Shown one piece after another: positions 1-9,852 of a DNA stretch of 64,000 nt. The notes under the pieces were generated by a model, which saw only the letters and a program-made list of their open reading frames with translations, had not been told where the DNA came from and ran no database searches. A program made the position numbers and the translations under genes. The stretch lies in the NCBI GenBank assembly GCA_944336975.1, contig CALVLH010000001.1, positions 1 to 64,000 of the forward strand. The letters are read 5' to 3'. This DNA comes from an uncultured Clostridia bacterium (GTDB taxonomy: Bacteria; Bacillota; Clostridia; Christensenellales; Borkfalkiaceae). Each line of letters begins with the position of its first letter. The stretch's first letter is position 1.

Positions 1-16
1 GAAAAGGAGTCATAAC

Positions 17-550
17 ATGGAATTTCGCGGAACGACAATCTGCGCCGTCAAAAAGGACGGCGTGACGGCGATCGCGGGCGACGGTCAGGTCACCATGGGC
101 GAATCGGTCGTGTTCAAGAACACGGCGATCAAGGTGCGCCGCATTTACGGCGGCAAGGTCATCCTCGGCTTTGCGGGTTCGGTCACGGACGCGTTTTCCC
201 TTTCCGAACGGTTCGAGGGGATGCTGAACAAATTTGCGGGCAACCTCATGCGCTCCGCCGTGGAACTCGCGGATCTTTGGCGCAGCGATAAGGTGGGCAG
301 GAAGCTGGACGCGATGATGATCACCGCCGACAAGGACACCCTGCTCATCCTTTCGGGCACGGGCGAAGTGATCGAGCCGGACGAGGGCATCTGCGCCATC
401 GGCAGCGGCGGCAATTATGCGCTCGCGGCGGCGCGCGCGCTCGCGCAGAATACCGATTTCGGCGCGGAGGAGATCGCGCGCAAGGCATTGAAGATCGCGA
501 GCGAGATCTGCGTCTACACCAACGATCACATCATCTGCGAGACGGTATAA
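17..550 (+). CDS. hslV: HslV, peptidase subunit of the HslUV protease
   Basis: Proteolytic core subunit (Ntn-hydrolase fold) of the cytoplasmic ATP-dependent HslUV protease. The 177-aa length and the AGDGQVT, GFAGSV and [14 protein letters not shown] blocks match the family. As in other Firmicutes, a few residues (MEFRG) precede the Thr-Thr pair. Thr6 aligns with the catalytic N-terminal Thr, so processing of a 5-residue leader is expected (inference). A Shine-Dalgarno AAAGGAG lies just inside the window edge, so the gene is complete, but any upstream operon member or promoter is out of view. hslU follows after 11 nt. All nine Arg codons I counted are CGN or AGG, none AGA. Confidence 0.97.
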   Translation: MEFRGTTICAVKKDGVTAIAGDGQVTMGESVVFKNTAIKVRRIYGGKVILGFAGSVTDAFSLSERFEGMLNKFAGNLMRSAVELADLWRSDKVGRKLDAMMITADKDTLLILSGTGEVIEPDEGICAIGSGGNYALAAARALAQNTDFGAEEIARKALKIASEICVYTNDHIICETV

Positions 551-561
551 GGAGGCAGACC

Positions 562-1872
<1,311 letters not shown>

Positions 1873-1890
1873 CGGGCAAAAGGAGGGAGC

Positions 1891-3153
1891 ATGATTCAGA
1901 TTCCCAAGGGGACGAAGGACGTCCTTCCGTCCCAGGTGCACAAGTGGCAGTTCGTGGAAAAGACGGCGCGGGAGACGGCGGAACTGTTCGCCTTCCGCGA
2001 GATCCGCACGCCCGTGTTCGAGCATACCGAATTGTTTGCCCGCGGCGTGGGGGATACCACCGACATCGTCACGAAGGAGATGTATACCTTTCTCGACAAG
2101 GGCAACCGTTCCGTTACGTTAAAGCCGGAAGGGACGGCGGGCGTCGCCCGTTCGTTCATCGAAAACGGCATGGCGGGCGGCGTGCTTCCCGCAAAGATGT
2201 ACTATCTCATCCCCGCGTTCCGCTATGAACGCCCGCAGGCGGGCAGGCTGCGCGAGTTCCACCAGTTCGGCGTGGAGCTGTACGGGGCGGCGGATCCCGC
2301 GGCGGACGCGGAGACCATCACGCTCGCCGATCTTTTTCTGAAAAAGCTCGGCTTAAAGCAGGTGCGCCTGGAACTCAATTCCATCGGCTGCAAACACTGC
2401 CGCGCAAAATACAACGAGGCGCTCAAAGAATATTTCCGCCCGCATCTCGCCGAGATGTGCCCCGACTGCAACGCGCGGTTCGAAAAGAACCCCATGCGCA
2501 TCATCGACTGCAAGGAAGAGGGATGCCGCAGATTCACGGCGGGCGCGCCGCGGATGCTCGACTATCTCTGCGACGACTGCAAGGCGCATTTCGAAGAGGT
2601 GAAAGCGCTCCTCGCCCGCGCGGGGGTCGCGTATGAGATCAATCCCTCCATCGTGCGCGGTCTGGACTATTATTCGCGCACCGTGTTCGAGTTCGTCACG
2701 AGCGCGGCGGGCGCGCAGGGCACCGTCTGCGGCGGCGGCAGATACGATTCCCTCATCGAGCAGATGGGAGAAAAACCCGTCCCCGCCGTCGGCTTTGCCG
2801 CAGGCATGGAGCGCCTGCTCATGGTAATGGAAGCGGAAGGGGCACCCATGCCCGAACCTTCGGGCACGGTATGCTATCTCGCGGGCATGGACGGGGCAAG
2901 CCGCGCGAAGGCGTTCGAACTTGCGACCATGCTCCGCGCGAAGGGGATCGCGTGCGAATGCGATCTCATGGGGCGTTCGGTCAAGGCACAGTTCAAATAT
3001 GCAGACAAGTCGGGCGCGAAGTTCGTCGCCGTCATCGGCGGGAGCGAGCTGGAAGAAGGGGCGGTCAGCCTCAAAAACATGGCGACGTCCTCGTCCGAAA
3101 AGGTCGCGTTTGCGGATCTTGCGGATTATCTTTCGTCAAACGGCGCAAACTGA
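1891..3153 (+). CDS. hisS: Histidyl-tRNA synthetase
   Basis: Charges tRNA-His in the cytoplasm. A 420-aa class II synthetase: motif 2 around F110-R111 (RYERPQAGR), the HisRS-specific block RGLDYYSRTVFE at 256-267, motif 3 GFAAGMERLL near 305, and a C-terminal anticodon-binding alpha/beta domain. Eight Cys residues lie between 167 and 230 (C167, C170, C190, C193, C207, C212, C227, C230), a Cys-rich segment common in Firmicutes HisRS that may bind metal. SD AAAGGAGGG precedes the ATG. The usual Firmicutes partner aspS is not here; hisS sits between hslU and trxA, all on one strand with short gaps, so co-transcription is likely. Confidence 0.97.
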   Translation: MIQIPKGTKDVLPSQVHKWQFVEKTARETAELFAFREIRTPVFEHTELFARGVGDTTDIVTKEMYTFLDKGNRSVTLKPEGTAGVARSFIENGMAGGVLPAKMYYLIPAFRYERPQAGRLREFHQFGVELYGAADPAADAETITLADLFLKKLGLKQVRLELNSIGCKHCRAKYNEALKEYFRPHLAEMCPDCNARFEKNPMRIIDCKEEGCRRFTAGAPRMLDYLCDDCKAHFEEVKALLARAGVAYEINPSIVRGLDYYSRTVFEFVTSAAGAQGTVCGGGRYDSLIEQMGEKPVPAVGFAAGMERLLMVMEAEGAPMPEPSGTVCYLAGMDGASRAKAFELATMLRAKGIACECDLMGRSVKAQFKYADKSGAKFVAVIGGSELEEGAVSLKNMATSSSEKVAFADLADYLSSNGAN

Positions 3154-3174
3154 ATACAGAGGAAGGAGAAAACA

Positions 3175-3498
3175 ATGTCGAAGAACGTAAAGGAAATTTC
3201 GGGAGAAGAACTCAAAGAACTCGTCGCGGCGGGCGAAACGGTCGTCTGCGATTTCTGGGCGACTTGGTGCGGTCCCTGCCGTATGCTCGCGCCCGTGCTG
3301 GACGCGGTGGCGGCGCAGTACGCGGACCGCGCTCGGTTCGTCAAAGTGGACGTGGACGAAAACGGCGAGATCGCGCAGGAGCTGGGCGTCATGTCCATCC
3401 CCGACGTCATCGTATTCGCGGACGGGAAGGTCAAGGCGAATCACCTCGGCTTTGCACCCGAGGCGACGCTCAGGGCGTTCCTGGACGAAAACATCTGA
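3175..3498 (+). CDS. trxA: Thioredoxin
   Basis: Small cytoplasmic dithiol-disulfide oxidoreductase, 107 aa, the usual length. The active site WCGPC occupies residues 31-35 within FWATWCGPC, and the cis-Pro loop reads MSIPD. SD AGGAAGGAG lies 5-8 nt before the ATG. It is the last gene of the hslV-hslU-hisS-trxA run and is followed directly by an intrinsic terminator. No thioredoxin reductase gene is in this window. Confidence 0.96.
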   Translation: MSKNVKEISGEELKELVAAGETVVCDFWATWCGPCRMLAPVLDAVAAQYADRARFVKVDVDENGEIAQELGVMSIPDVIVFADGKVKANHLGFAPEATLRAFLDENI

Positions 3499-3532
3499 AC
3501 GATCGCCGCAAGGCGACCGATCAAAAAAGAGG

Positions 3533-3560
3533 AAAAAGATCGGCGTGAGCCGATCTTTTT
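3533..3560 (+). terminator. Intrinsic terminator after trxA
   Basis: An A/T-rich to G/C stem (AAAAGATCGG paired with CCGATCTTTT around a CGTGAG loop) ends in a T run. It closes the hslVU-hisS-trxA operon before the glyA promoter. Confidence 0.85.
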
Positions 3561-3608
3561 GCATGATATGCGCATATTCTGAAATTTTCGCGCATAACCG
3601 ATATTTTC

Positions 3609-3637
3609 TTGCATTTTTTTGCGCGACGTGTTATAAT
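3609..3637 (+). promoter_or_regulatory. Sigma-A type promoter of glyA
   Basis: -35 TTGCAT at 3609-3614, 17-bp spacer, -10 TATAAT at 3632-3637. The predicted start is about 20 nt before the glyA ATG, which leaves room for the GAGGG-type ribosome binding site. Confidence 0.85.
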
Positions 3638-3663
3638 CAAGAGAAAAAAACGAGGGTGAAAAC

Positions 3664-4914
3664 ATGATCGATCTTTCCTGCATCCAAAAAGCCGATCCCG
3701 AACTTTACGAGGCGATGGCGAACGAGCTGTCCCGTCAGCGCGGCAATCTCGAACTCATCGCGAGCGAGAACATCGTATCTCCCGCCGTCATGGCGGCGAT
3801 GGGGAGCCACCTGACCAATAAATACGCGGAAGGGTATCCCGGAAAGCGCTACTACGGCGGCTGCTGCTATGTGGACGTCGCGGAAGACCTCGCGCGCGAG
3901 CGCATGAAGCAGCTCTTCGGGTGCGAGCACTGCAACGTTCAGCCGCACAGCGGCGCGCAGGCGAACTTCGCGGTGTATTTCGCGATGCTGCAGCCCGGCG
4001 ATACCATCATGGGCATGAACCTTTCCCACGGCGGACACCTCACGCACGGCTCGCCCGTCAACATCTCGGGCAAGTATTTCAACATCGTGCCTTACGGCGT
4101 TTCCGAACAGACGGAGACGATCGACTACGACGAGATGGAGAAGATCGCCCTCGAATGCAAGCCCAAGCTCATCGTTTCGGGCGCGAGCGCGTATCCGAGG
4201 ATCATCGATTTCAAACGCATCCGCGAGATCTGCGACAAGGTCGGCGCGCTCATGATGGTGGACATCGCGCACATCGCGGGGCTGGTCGCGGCGGGCGAAC
4301 ATCCTTCTCCCGTGCCGTATGCGGATTTCGTGACGACCACCACGCACAAGACGCTGCGCGGTCCCCGCGGCGGCGCGATCATGTGCAAAGAACAGTACGC
4401 GAAGGCGATCGACAAGGCGATCTTCCCCGGTACGCAGGGCGGGCCACTGATGCACGTCATCGCGGCGAAGGCGGTCGCGTTTAAGGAAGCGCTTTCTCCC
4501 GAGTTCAGGGCATATCAGCATCAGGTCGTCCTCAACGCGGCGGCGATGGCGAAGCGGTTCACGGAGAACGGCGTGCGCCTCGTTTCGGGCGGCACGGACA
4601 ACCACCTCATGCTCGTCGATCTGCGCAAGGAGAACATCACGGGCAAGGAGCTGGAAGCGCTCCTCGACGAAGCGCACATCACGGTGAACAAGAACACCAT
4701 TCCCTTCGAGACGACCTCTCCGTTCATCACGAGCGGCGTGCGCATCGGGACGCCCGCGATCACCTCGCGCGGCATGGGGGAAAAGGAAGCGGCGGAGATC
4801 GCCGACCTCATCACCCGCATGATCCGCGAAAAAGACGCGGCGAAAGCGGAAGTGGCGGCGCGCGTACAGGAAATGTGCGAAAAATTCCCCATTTATGCGA
4901 ACGACGTGCTGTAA
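3664..4914 (+). CDS. glyA: Serine hydroxymethyltransferase
   Basis: PLP enzyme interconverting serine plus tetrahydrofolate with glycine plus methylene-tetrahydrofolate, the main one-carbon source. The 416-aa length fits the bacterial family. The PLP lysine is K229 in TTTTHKT (224-230), followed by the glycine loop RGPRGG. LIASEN and the [11 protein letters not shown] block are intact. The gene has its own promoter and is flanked by a terminator upstream and the ribU riboswitch promoter downstream, so it is probably monocistronic. Confidence 0.97.
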   Translation: MIDLSCIQKADPELYEAMANELSRQRGNLELIASENIVSPAVMAAMGSHLTNKYAEGYPGKRYYGGCCYVDVAEDLARERMKQLFGCEHCNVQPHSGAQANFAVYFAMLQPGDTIMGMNLSHGGHLTHGSPVNISGKYFNIVPYGVSEQTETIDYDEMEKIALECKPKLIVSGASAYPRIIDFKRIREICDKVGALMMVDIAHIAGLVAAGEHPSPVPYADFVTTTTHKTLRGPRGGAIMCKEQYAKAIDKAIFPGTQGGPLMHVIAAKAVAFKEALSPEFRAYQHQVVLNAAAMAKRFTENGVRLVSGGTDNHLMLVDLRKENITGKELEALLDEAHITVNKNTIPFETTSPFITSGVRIGTPAITSRGMGEKEAAEIADLITRMIREKDAAKAEVAARVQEMCEKFPIYANDVL

Positions 4915-4919
4915 AACGC

Positions 4920-4948
4920 TTGCATAACAGAAAAAGACGTTGTATAAT
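4920..4948 (+). promoter_or_regulatory. Promoter of the FMN-riboswitch/ribU transcript
   Basis: TTGCAT at 4920-4925, 17-bp spacer, TATAAT at 4943-4948, starting 5 nt after the glyA stop. Transcription from about 4955 would include the full FMN aptamer. Confidence 0.85.
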
Positions 4949-4964
4949 ATCATCAATCGAATAT

Positions 4965-5073
4965 TCTTTGGGGCGGAGTGAAATTCTCCACCGGCAGTAA
5001 AGTCTGCGAAGAGCGAAAGCTCCCGAACGGGTGCAATTCCCGTACCGACGGTATAGTCCGGATGGAAAAAGAG
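4965..5073 (+). promoter_or_regulatory. FMN riboswitch (RFN element)
   Basis: The aptamer shows the hallmark RFN blocks in order: GGGGCGGAGTGAAATTC, CCACCGGCAGTAAAG, GAGCGAAAGCTC, CCCGAACGGGTGCAATTCCCGTACCGACGG (written here in pieces: the CCGAACGGGTG and CCGACGG segments) and AGTCCGGATGG. FMN binding is expected to favour the intrinsic terminator just downstream and so switch ribU off when flavin is plentiful. Sequence identity to the RFN consensus is visible by eye; the switching mechanism is inferred from the adjacent terminator. Confidence 0.95.
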
Positions 5074-5089
5074 TGAAAAGTCGCATTTT

Positions 5090-5125
5090 CGCGCGCCCTG
5101 TCTTGTTGCAGGGCGCGTTTTTTAT
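5090..5125 (+). terminator. Riboswitch expression-platform terminator
   Basis: Stem GCGCGCCCTG paired with CAGGGCGCG followed by six T residues, placed between the FMN aptamer and ribU. It is a typical transcription-attenuation platform. Confidence 0.88.
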
Positions 5126-5173
5126 GCCGAAGAATACCCGATCAGAAAATTTTTATCAAAGGAGTTTTTCGGT

Positions 5174-5938
5174 ATGGAAAAACAATCATCGGGCGCCGCG
5201 AGCGCCGAGGCAAAGCTCTGCGTGAACGCCGAAGAGGCGGAAAACGCAAAGACGGAAGCGGAACAGGCGACAACGGCCGCGGAAACTGCGCCCGTCGCCG
5301 AAGAGGACAAAAAGGCGGCGCGCAAGAAAAAAGCGATCTTCACGGGGAAATACATCGCAAAAGTCGCGCTTTTCTCCGCGCTGGCGGGGATCCTGTACAT
5401 CATCCCCGGCATCCCGCTCGGGATCTTCGCGTCGTGGCTGGAACTGCGTTTCTTCGACATTCCCACGATCATCGGCACGTTCGCGCTCGGACCTATTGCG
5501 GGTACCATCATCGTCGCCGTGCGTATCGTATTGAAGATCATCACCGTGGGCACGACGACGGGATACGTCGGCGAGCTGGGCGATCTGCTCTGCGGACTTG
5601 CGTTGGTCTTGCCCGTCGGGCTTATCTACCGCAAGAAAAAATCCTTCAAATGGGCGATCATCTCCCTGATCGTCGGCACGGTCGCGACCGTCATCGTCGC
5701 CGTCATCACCAACCGCTATATGCTCATCCCGTTCTATGCGAATCTGTCCTATATTGGCGGCATGGAAGGACTGGTCGGAATGCTCTCCTCGCTCTACAGC
5801 GGGATCACGGTGGATAACTTCTATGCGTACTACCTGGGACTTTCCGTCGTGCCCTTCAACCTGCTCCGCTGTGCGATCGCGATCGGCGTTACCTTGCCCA
5901 TTTATAAGCGGATCTCCAATTTGTTAAAGAGAATGTAA
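5174..5938 (+). CDS. ribU: Riboflavin ECF transporter substrate-binding (S) component RibU
   Basis: Membrane S-component that captures riboflavin and works with a shared EcfA/EcfT energising module (not in this window). The 254-aa protein has a soluble Ala/Glu/Lys-rich N-terminus of about 55 residues and then about six hydrophobic segments (from near residue 58 to the end), with the RibU-like GILYIIPGIPLGIF and TTTGYVGELGDLLCG stretches. The FMN riboswitch directly upstream supports the substrate assignment. SD AAAGGAG precedes the ATG. The charged N-terminal extension is longer than in the textbook RibU proteins and its role is unknown. Confidence 0.93.
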   Translation: MEKQSSGAASAEAKLCVNAEEAENAKTEAEQATTAAETAPVAEEDKKAARKKKAIFTGKYIAKVALFSALAGILYIIPGIPLGIFASWLELRFFDIPTIIGTFALGPIAGTIIVAVRIVLKIITVGTTTGYVGELGDLLCGLALVLPVGLIYRKKKSFKWAIISLIVGTVATVIVAVITNRYMLIPFYANLSYIGGMEGLVGMLSSLYSGITVDNFYAYYLGLSVVPFNLLRCAIAIGVTLPIYKRISNLLKRM

Positions 5939-5946
5939 AAGGATTG

Positions 5947-5975
5947 TTGATTTTTTCAGCCGTATGCGGTATAAT
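5947..5975 (+). promoter_or_regulatory. Promoter of tsaE, predicted to give leaderless mRNA
   Basis: TTGATT at 5947-5952, 17-bp spacer, TATAAT at 5970-5975. Only 8 nt separate the -10 box from the tsaE ATG at 5984, and no Shine-Dalgarno is present, so the transcript should begin at or within a base or two of the start codon. Confidence 0.8.
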
Positions 5976-5983
5976 ATCCGCGT

Positions 5984-6385
5984 ATGGCTGAATTTTTTTC
6001 ACATTCGGAAGAAGAGACGATCGAGTTCGCAAAGAAATACGCCGCCACGCTCGTCCCCGGAGACGTCGTGCTCCTTGAAGGGGAGATGGGTGCGGGCAAG
6101 ACGGCGTTCGCCAAGGGCGTCGCAAAGGGGCTGGGCATCTCGGAGGAGGTCACGAGCCCCACTTACGCGTACATGAACAGTTATTCGGATAAGCTCTATC
6201 ATTACGACTGCTACCGCATCCGATCGGAGATGCAGGCGGAAAATTTAGGGCTTGCCGATTATTTCGACGCGGGCGGGATCTGTCTCGTCGAGTGGAGCGA
6301 GAACATCGCGGGGCTTATCCCCCCGTATGCAAAAAAAGTCGTCCTGGAAAAGATCGGAGAGGACGAAAGGAAGATACTCTATTGA
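5984..6385 (+). CDS. tsaE: TsaE, ATPase for tRNA t6A37 synthesis
   Basis: P-loop ATPase of the complex that makes threonylcarbamoyladenosine at position 37 of ANN-decoding tRNAs. The 133-aa length and Walker A GEMGAGKT (33-40) followed by SPTYAYMNSY and YHYDCYR are family signatures. The start is set by homology (SHSEEETIEFAKKYA is the usual N-terminal region) and by the promoter: the -10 box ends 8 nt upstream and no SD exists. Its stop codon overlaps the TTG start of tsaB, giving the common tsaE-tsaB-rimI order; tsaD is not in this window. Confidence 0.95.
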   Translation: MAEFFSHSEEETIEFAKKYAATLVPGDVVLLEGEMGAGKTAFAKGVAKGLGISEEVTSPTYAYMNSYSDKLYHYDCYRIRSEMQAENLGLADYFDAGGICLVEWSENIAGLIPPYAKKVVLEKIGEDERKILY

Positions 6386-6993
6386 AATTTCTGGCAATCG
6401 ATACCAGCGGAAAACACCTTACGGTGATCGCTTATCACGACAAAGCATATACGACGGCTCTGCCCGACTGTGCGCTCGAACATTCGGTGCGGCTGATGGA
6501 CGAATTGGACGCGGCGCTCTCCCGCGCGGGAATGAGCGCGGCGGATTGCGACTTTTTCGCCGTCGTCACCGGCCCCGGCTCGTTTACGGGCATCCGCATC
6601 GGCATCGCCACGGTCAAAGGGCTTTGCCTCGCGTTGGAAAAACCCGCGCTTTCCGTCACGTCTTTCGACTGTATCGCATACGATAAAGCGGAGTTTCCTC
6701 TTTTGTGCCTCGTGGACGCGGGTCACGGCTATGTGTATGCCTGCGGATACGGGAAAGGGGGAGAGACCGCCCTTGAACCGCGCTATCTTTCGGGCGCGGA
6801 AGCGGAGAAGACCGCGCGCGAAGGGGGATATGCGCTCGCCGCGTCCGAGGGCGTGTGCGCGGACTGCCCGCGCGCCGACGTCGCGAACGGGCTTCTGAAC
6901 GCCGTCCTGCGCAAAGCGGGCGAGGCGCGTCCCGCGCAGGAGCTGACCGCGCTGTATGTGCGCAAATCCTCGGCGGAGGAAAACAGGACATGA
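6382..6993 (+). CDS. tsaB: TsaB, t6A synthesis scaffold protein
   Basis: Inactive ASKHA-fold partner of TsaD in t6A biosynthesis. The conserved start KFLAIDTSG and the GPGSFTGIRIGIATVKGL block identify it. I place the start at TTG 6382, which overlaps the tsaE stop (TTGA), because the family begins exactly there and GAAAGGAAG lies about 10 nt upstream. An ATG further upstream would add about 30 unrelated residues. The result is a 203-aa protein, slightly short for the family. Its TGA overlaps the rimI ATG (ATGA), so the three genes are translationally coupled. Confidence 0.93.
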   Translation: MKFLAIDTSGKHLTVIAYHDKAYTTALPDCALEHSVRLMDELDAALSRAGMSAADCDFFAVVTGPGSFTGIRIGIATVKGLCLALEKPALSVTSFDCIAYDKAEFPLLCLVDAGHGYVYACGYGKGGETALEPRYLSGAEAEKTAREGGYALAASEGVCADCPRADVANGLLNAVLRKAGEARPAQELTALYVRKSSAEENRT

Positions 6994-7427
6994 AGATACG
7001 TCCCTGGACTTTTGAAGATCTGACCACGATCGCGGCGATGGAAAAGGACTGCTTCCCGCAGGCGCCGTGGAGCGTGCAGATGCTCGCGGATTCCTTCCTT
7101 TCGGGGCGTTTCGTCGGCGTGCTCACCGAGGAAGAGGGCGTGATCACCGCATACGGCGGGATGTCCGTGCTTCTCGACGAGGCGGAGATCGAACTCATCG
7201 CGACGGCGGAAGAGTACCGTCGCTGCGGCCGCGGTCAGAAGATCCTGTCCGCGTTGCTGGACGAAGCGAAAAAGCGCGGCGTGGAGAAGGTGTTTCTGGA
7301 AGTGCGCGTCTCCAACGCGCCCGCGCAGAGGTTGTATCTCAGAAACGGATTTATCGGGCAGTATGCGCGCTCGCGCTACTATCCCGACGGCGAAGACGCG
7401 ATCGTCATGAAAAAGACGATCGGCTGA
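6990..7427 (+). CDS. rimI: RimI-type N-alpha-acetyltransferase (GNAT)
   Basis: GNAT-fold acetyltransferase of the RimI family, which acetylates the N-terminus of ribosomal protein S18 in model bacteria. The 145-aa protein has the acetyl-CoA loop RRCGRGQKIL and the EVRVSNAPAQRLYLRNGF block typical of RimI. The start ATG at 6990 overlaps the tsaB stop by 4 nt; a longer in-frame reading starting at 6855 would overlap tsaB by 46 codons and is rejected. The tsaE-tsaB-rimI order is conserved across many bacteria. Confidence 0.93.
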   Translation: MKIRPWTFEDLTTIAAMEKDCFPQAPWSVQMLADSFLSGRFVGVLTEEEGVITAYGGMSVLLDEAEIELIATAEEYRRCGRGQKILSALLDEAKKRGVEKVFLEVRVSNAPAQRLYLRNGFIGQYARSRYYPDGEDAIVMKKTIG

Positions 7428-7463
7428 CGGCGTTCCCGCAGGGGAACGGCGCAAGGAGGGCGT

Positions 7464-8165
7464 TTGCAGGGGATCGGCGTATGGCAGGCGGGACAGGGCA
7501 AAGATCTTTTGTTTCTGCACGGATACCTCGCCGCCAAGGAAAGTTTTTACCCTCAGATGAGTTATTTTTCCCGATTTTACCGCGTGACCGCGCTGGATTT
7601 TCCCGGATTTGGGGAGAGCGGCCCGCTCACGCAGCCCTTTTCGGTGGGCGATTATGCCGACTGGACGGAGCGCTTCCTCAAAGAGGAGAACATCGTCTTT
7701 CCCCATGTGATCGCGCATTCCTTCGGGGGCAGAGTCGCCGTCAAATGCGCTTCCCGCGGGGATATTTTCGACAAAATGGTATTGTGCGGTTGCGCGGGGA
7801 TCGTCCCGAAACGCGGCGCGCGCTACCGCATGCGCGTGAGCGCGTACAGGCTGGTCAGGAAGTTCGCTCCCCGCTATGCGGATACGCATTTCGGGAGCGC
7901 GGAATACCGTACGCTCCCGCCCGTCATGCGGGAAAGCTATAAAAAGATCGTGAACGAAGATCTGCGCGAGGACGCGGAAAAGATCTCCCGTCCCGTGCTG
8001 TTCGTCAACGGCGACAAAGACGATCAGACGCCGCTTTCTTCGATCGCGGTGTATCTGTCCCGCATCCGCGGGAGCAGACTGTTCGTCATGCAGGGGTGCG
8101 GGCATTTCGCGCACCTGGAAAATCCGTCCGAATTCAATTTGGCGGTGGAGGAGTTTTTACAATGA
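7464..8165 (+). CDS. Alpha/beta-hydrolase fold protein
   Basis: A 233-aa single-domain alpha/beta hydrolase with probable nucleophile S86 in AHSFGG, an acid in VNGDKDD and the catalytic His in GCGHFAH. The oxyanion region FLHGYLA is at about residues 17-23. Substrate cannot be told from sequence; the fold is shared by esterases, peptidases and lyases. It starts with TTG at 7464, supported by AAGGAGGG 4-11 nt upstream. The stop overlaps the ATG of the Mur ligase (ATGA), so the two are coupled and the hydrolase may act on envelope material (inference only). Confidence 0.85.
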   Translation: MQGIGVWQAGQGKDLLFLHGYLAAKESFYPQMSYFSRFYRVTALDFPGFGESGPLTQPFSVGDYADWTERFLKEENIVFPHVIAHSFGGRVAVKCASRGDIFDKMVLCGCAGIVPKRGARYRMRVSAYRLVRKFAPRYADTHFGSAEYRTLPPVMRESYKKIVNEDLREDAEKISRPVLFVNGDKDDQTPLSSIAVYLSRIRGSRLFVMQGCGHFAHLENPSEFNLAVEEFLQ

Positions 8166-9757
8166 TCTTTGAAGCATCTACCATCTTCTGTCTTGTAGCG
8201 GGAGCGCTTGTCGCCGCCGTGCTGTTTTTTCTGTGCTCCTACCGCACGGCGGGAGTTCTGCAACAGGAAAACTACAAGGGGAGCGCCTATCTCAAATGGT
8301 ATTACGCCAAGGGGAACATGCAGAACCGCAGGATGGGGTTGCTCTCGATCTCCCTGCTTTTGGGGATCGCCGTGTTCAACCTCTGTTTCTCCTTCCTCTC
8401 CGCAAAAGGCGCGAACGCCGTCGCGGTCCTTCCCTTTGCGGGACTCTGTCTTCTCTATGTCTATGCCGACAAGAAATACGCGCTGAAAGTGCCGCTCAGG
8501 CATACGCGCCGTGCCGTGCGGCTCGGCGTGTGCTACTTTCTGGTGCTCGTTCTCTTCTGCACGGGGCTGGGGTTCGGCATGACGGCGACGGATTACGCGG
8601 TCGGAAAGGGTTGGATGACGCTTTTGCGCTATGTTCCGTTCGGGCTCGTGCCGCTCTTCTTCCCGCTGCTTCTGGCGGCGGCGAACGCCATTGCAAAGAT
8701 CTATGAAACGCCCGTCAACCGCCGTTTCATCCGCAAGGCAAAGGGTGCGCTCGCCGAGAGCGGCTGTATTAGGATCGGCGTGACGGGCAGTTTCGGCAAG
8801 ACGAGCGTCAAGAATTTTGCGGCGGCGATCCTGTCCGTGCGCTATCGCGTGCGCGTGACGCCCGCTTCCTTCAATACGCCCATCGGGATCGCGCTCGACG
8901 TCAACCGCGAGGGGTTGGACTGCGACGTCTATCTCGCGGAAATGGGCGCGAGAAAGCGGGGGGACATCTCCGAGCTTTGCGACATGGTATGCCCCGATTA
9001 CGGCATCGTGACGGGGGTATGCCCGCAGCATCTGGAAACGTTCGGTTCCTTGGAAGCGATCGCGGAGGAGAAGGGCGTGCTCGCCCGCCGCGCAAAAAAA
9101 GGGTGCGTGCTGGGCGCGAGCGCACAGGGGCATATTCCCGAAGGCGCACTCTGCGAGGGAAAAGATTTCGCGGCGGAGGAGATCGTCTGCACGGCAGACG
9201 GGACGGATTTCGTTCTTCGGCTCCCCGAAGGGAAGATCCCCGTTCATACGCAGCTTTTGGGCAGACATGCGGCGCAGGACATCGCGCTTGCGGCGGCGCT
9301 CGCATCCCTGCTCGGCATGAGCGCGGAGGAGATCGGAGAAGGGATCGGAAAGATCGTTCCCGTGCCGCACCGCCTGCAAAAGATATGCGCGAACGGGCGG
9401 TTCATCCTGGACGATTCCTATAACTCCAACGTGGAGGGCGCGGCAAACGCGGTGGAAACGTTGCGGCTGTTCGGCGGGAAGAAGTTTGTCGTCACGCCCG
9501 GGCTGGTGGAGCTCGGGATGCTCGAAGAGGCGGAAAACGAAAAACTTGGCGCGGCCCTCGTCGGGCTGGACGAGATCATTCTCGTCGGCGAAACGCTCGT
9601 GCTCGCCGTCCGCACGGGATATCTCGCGGCGGGCGGAGACGCGGAAAGGATCCGCGTGGTGCCTACCCTTCAAAAGGCGCAGGACATCCTCGCCGAAGAA
9701 CTTTCGGAAGGGGATTGCGTGCTCTTTCTCAACGATCTGCCCGACAAATACCTCTGA
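8162..9757 (+). CDS. Membrane-anchored Mur ligase (MurF-like)
   Basis: ATP-dependent Mur ligase related to MurF, which adds D-Ala-D-Ala to UDP-MurNAc-tripeptide. The 531-aa protein starts with about 180 residues that form four or five hydrophobic segments (about 7-25, 57-80, 85-101, 119-140, 156-179) where MurF normally has its small UDP-sugar-binding domain. The ATPase core follows: P-loop GVTGSFGKT at 206-214, then PASFNTPIGIAL, EMGARKRGDI and the C-terminal ILDDSYNSN block. ddl, which makes D-Ala-D-Ala, comes next, supporting the peptidoglycan role. MurF-like ligases with N-terminal membrane regions occur in other Clostridia. Whether this is the sole MurF cannot be judged here. Start ATG at 8162 overlaps the hydrolase stop. 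Confidence 0.85.
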   Translation: MIFEASTIFCLVAGALVAAVLFFLCSYRTAGVLQQENYKGSAYLKWYYAKGNMQNRRMGLLSISLLLGIAVFNLCFSFLSAKGANAVAVLPFAGLCLLYVYADKKYALKVPLRHTRRAVRLGVCYFLVLVLFCTGLGFGMTATDYAVGKGWMTLLRYVPFGLVPLFFPLLLAAANAIAKIYETPVNRRFIRKAKGALAESGCIRIGVTGSFGKTSVKNFAAAILSVRYRVRVTPASFNTPIGIALDVNREGLDCDVYLAEMGARKRGDISELCDMVCPDYGIVTGVCPQHLETFGSLEAIAEEKGVLARRAKKGCVLGASAQGHIPEGALCEGKDFAAEEIVCTADGTDFVLRLPEGKIPVHTQLLGRHAAQDIALAAALASLLGMSAEEIGEGIGKIVPVPHRLQKICANGRFILDDSYNSNVEGAANAVETLRLFGGKKFVVTPGLVELGMLEEAENEKLGAALVGLDEIILVGETLVLAVRTGYLAAGGDAERIRVVPTLQKAQDILAEELSEGDCVLFLNDLPDKYL

Positions 9758-9852
9758 ACGCGGATGTGCGCATATCTTCGCCATGCGTACATATAAATAT
9801 AATATTGCAGAGAAACACCAAAGCGGAAAAATTCTTGCGGAGGTGTTTTTTT

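Noticed and set aside
6292-6381. Upstream in-frame ATG for tsaB at 6292
   Set aside because: It would overlap tsaE by 31 codons with residues that have no homology; the TTG at 6382 matches the family start exactly.
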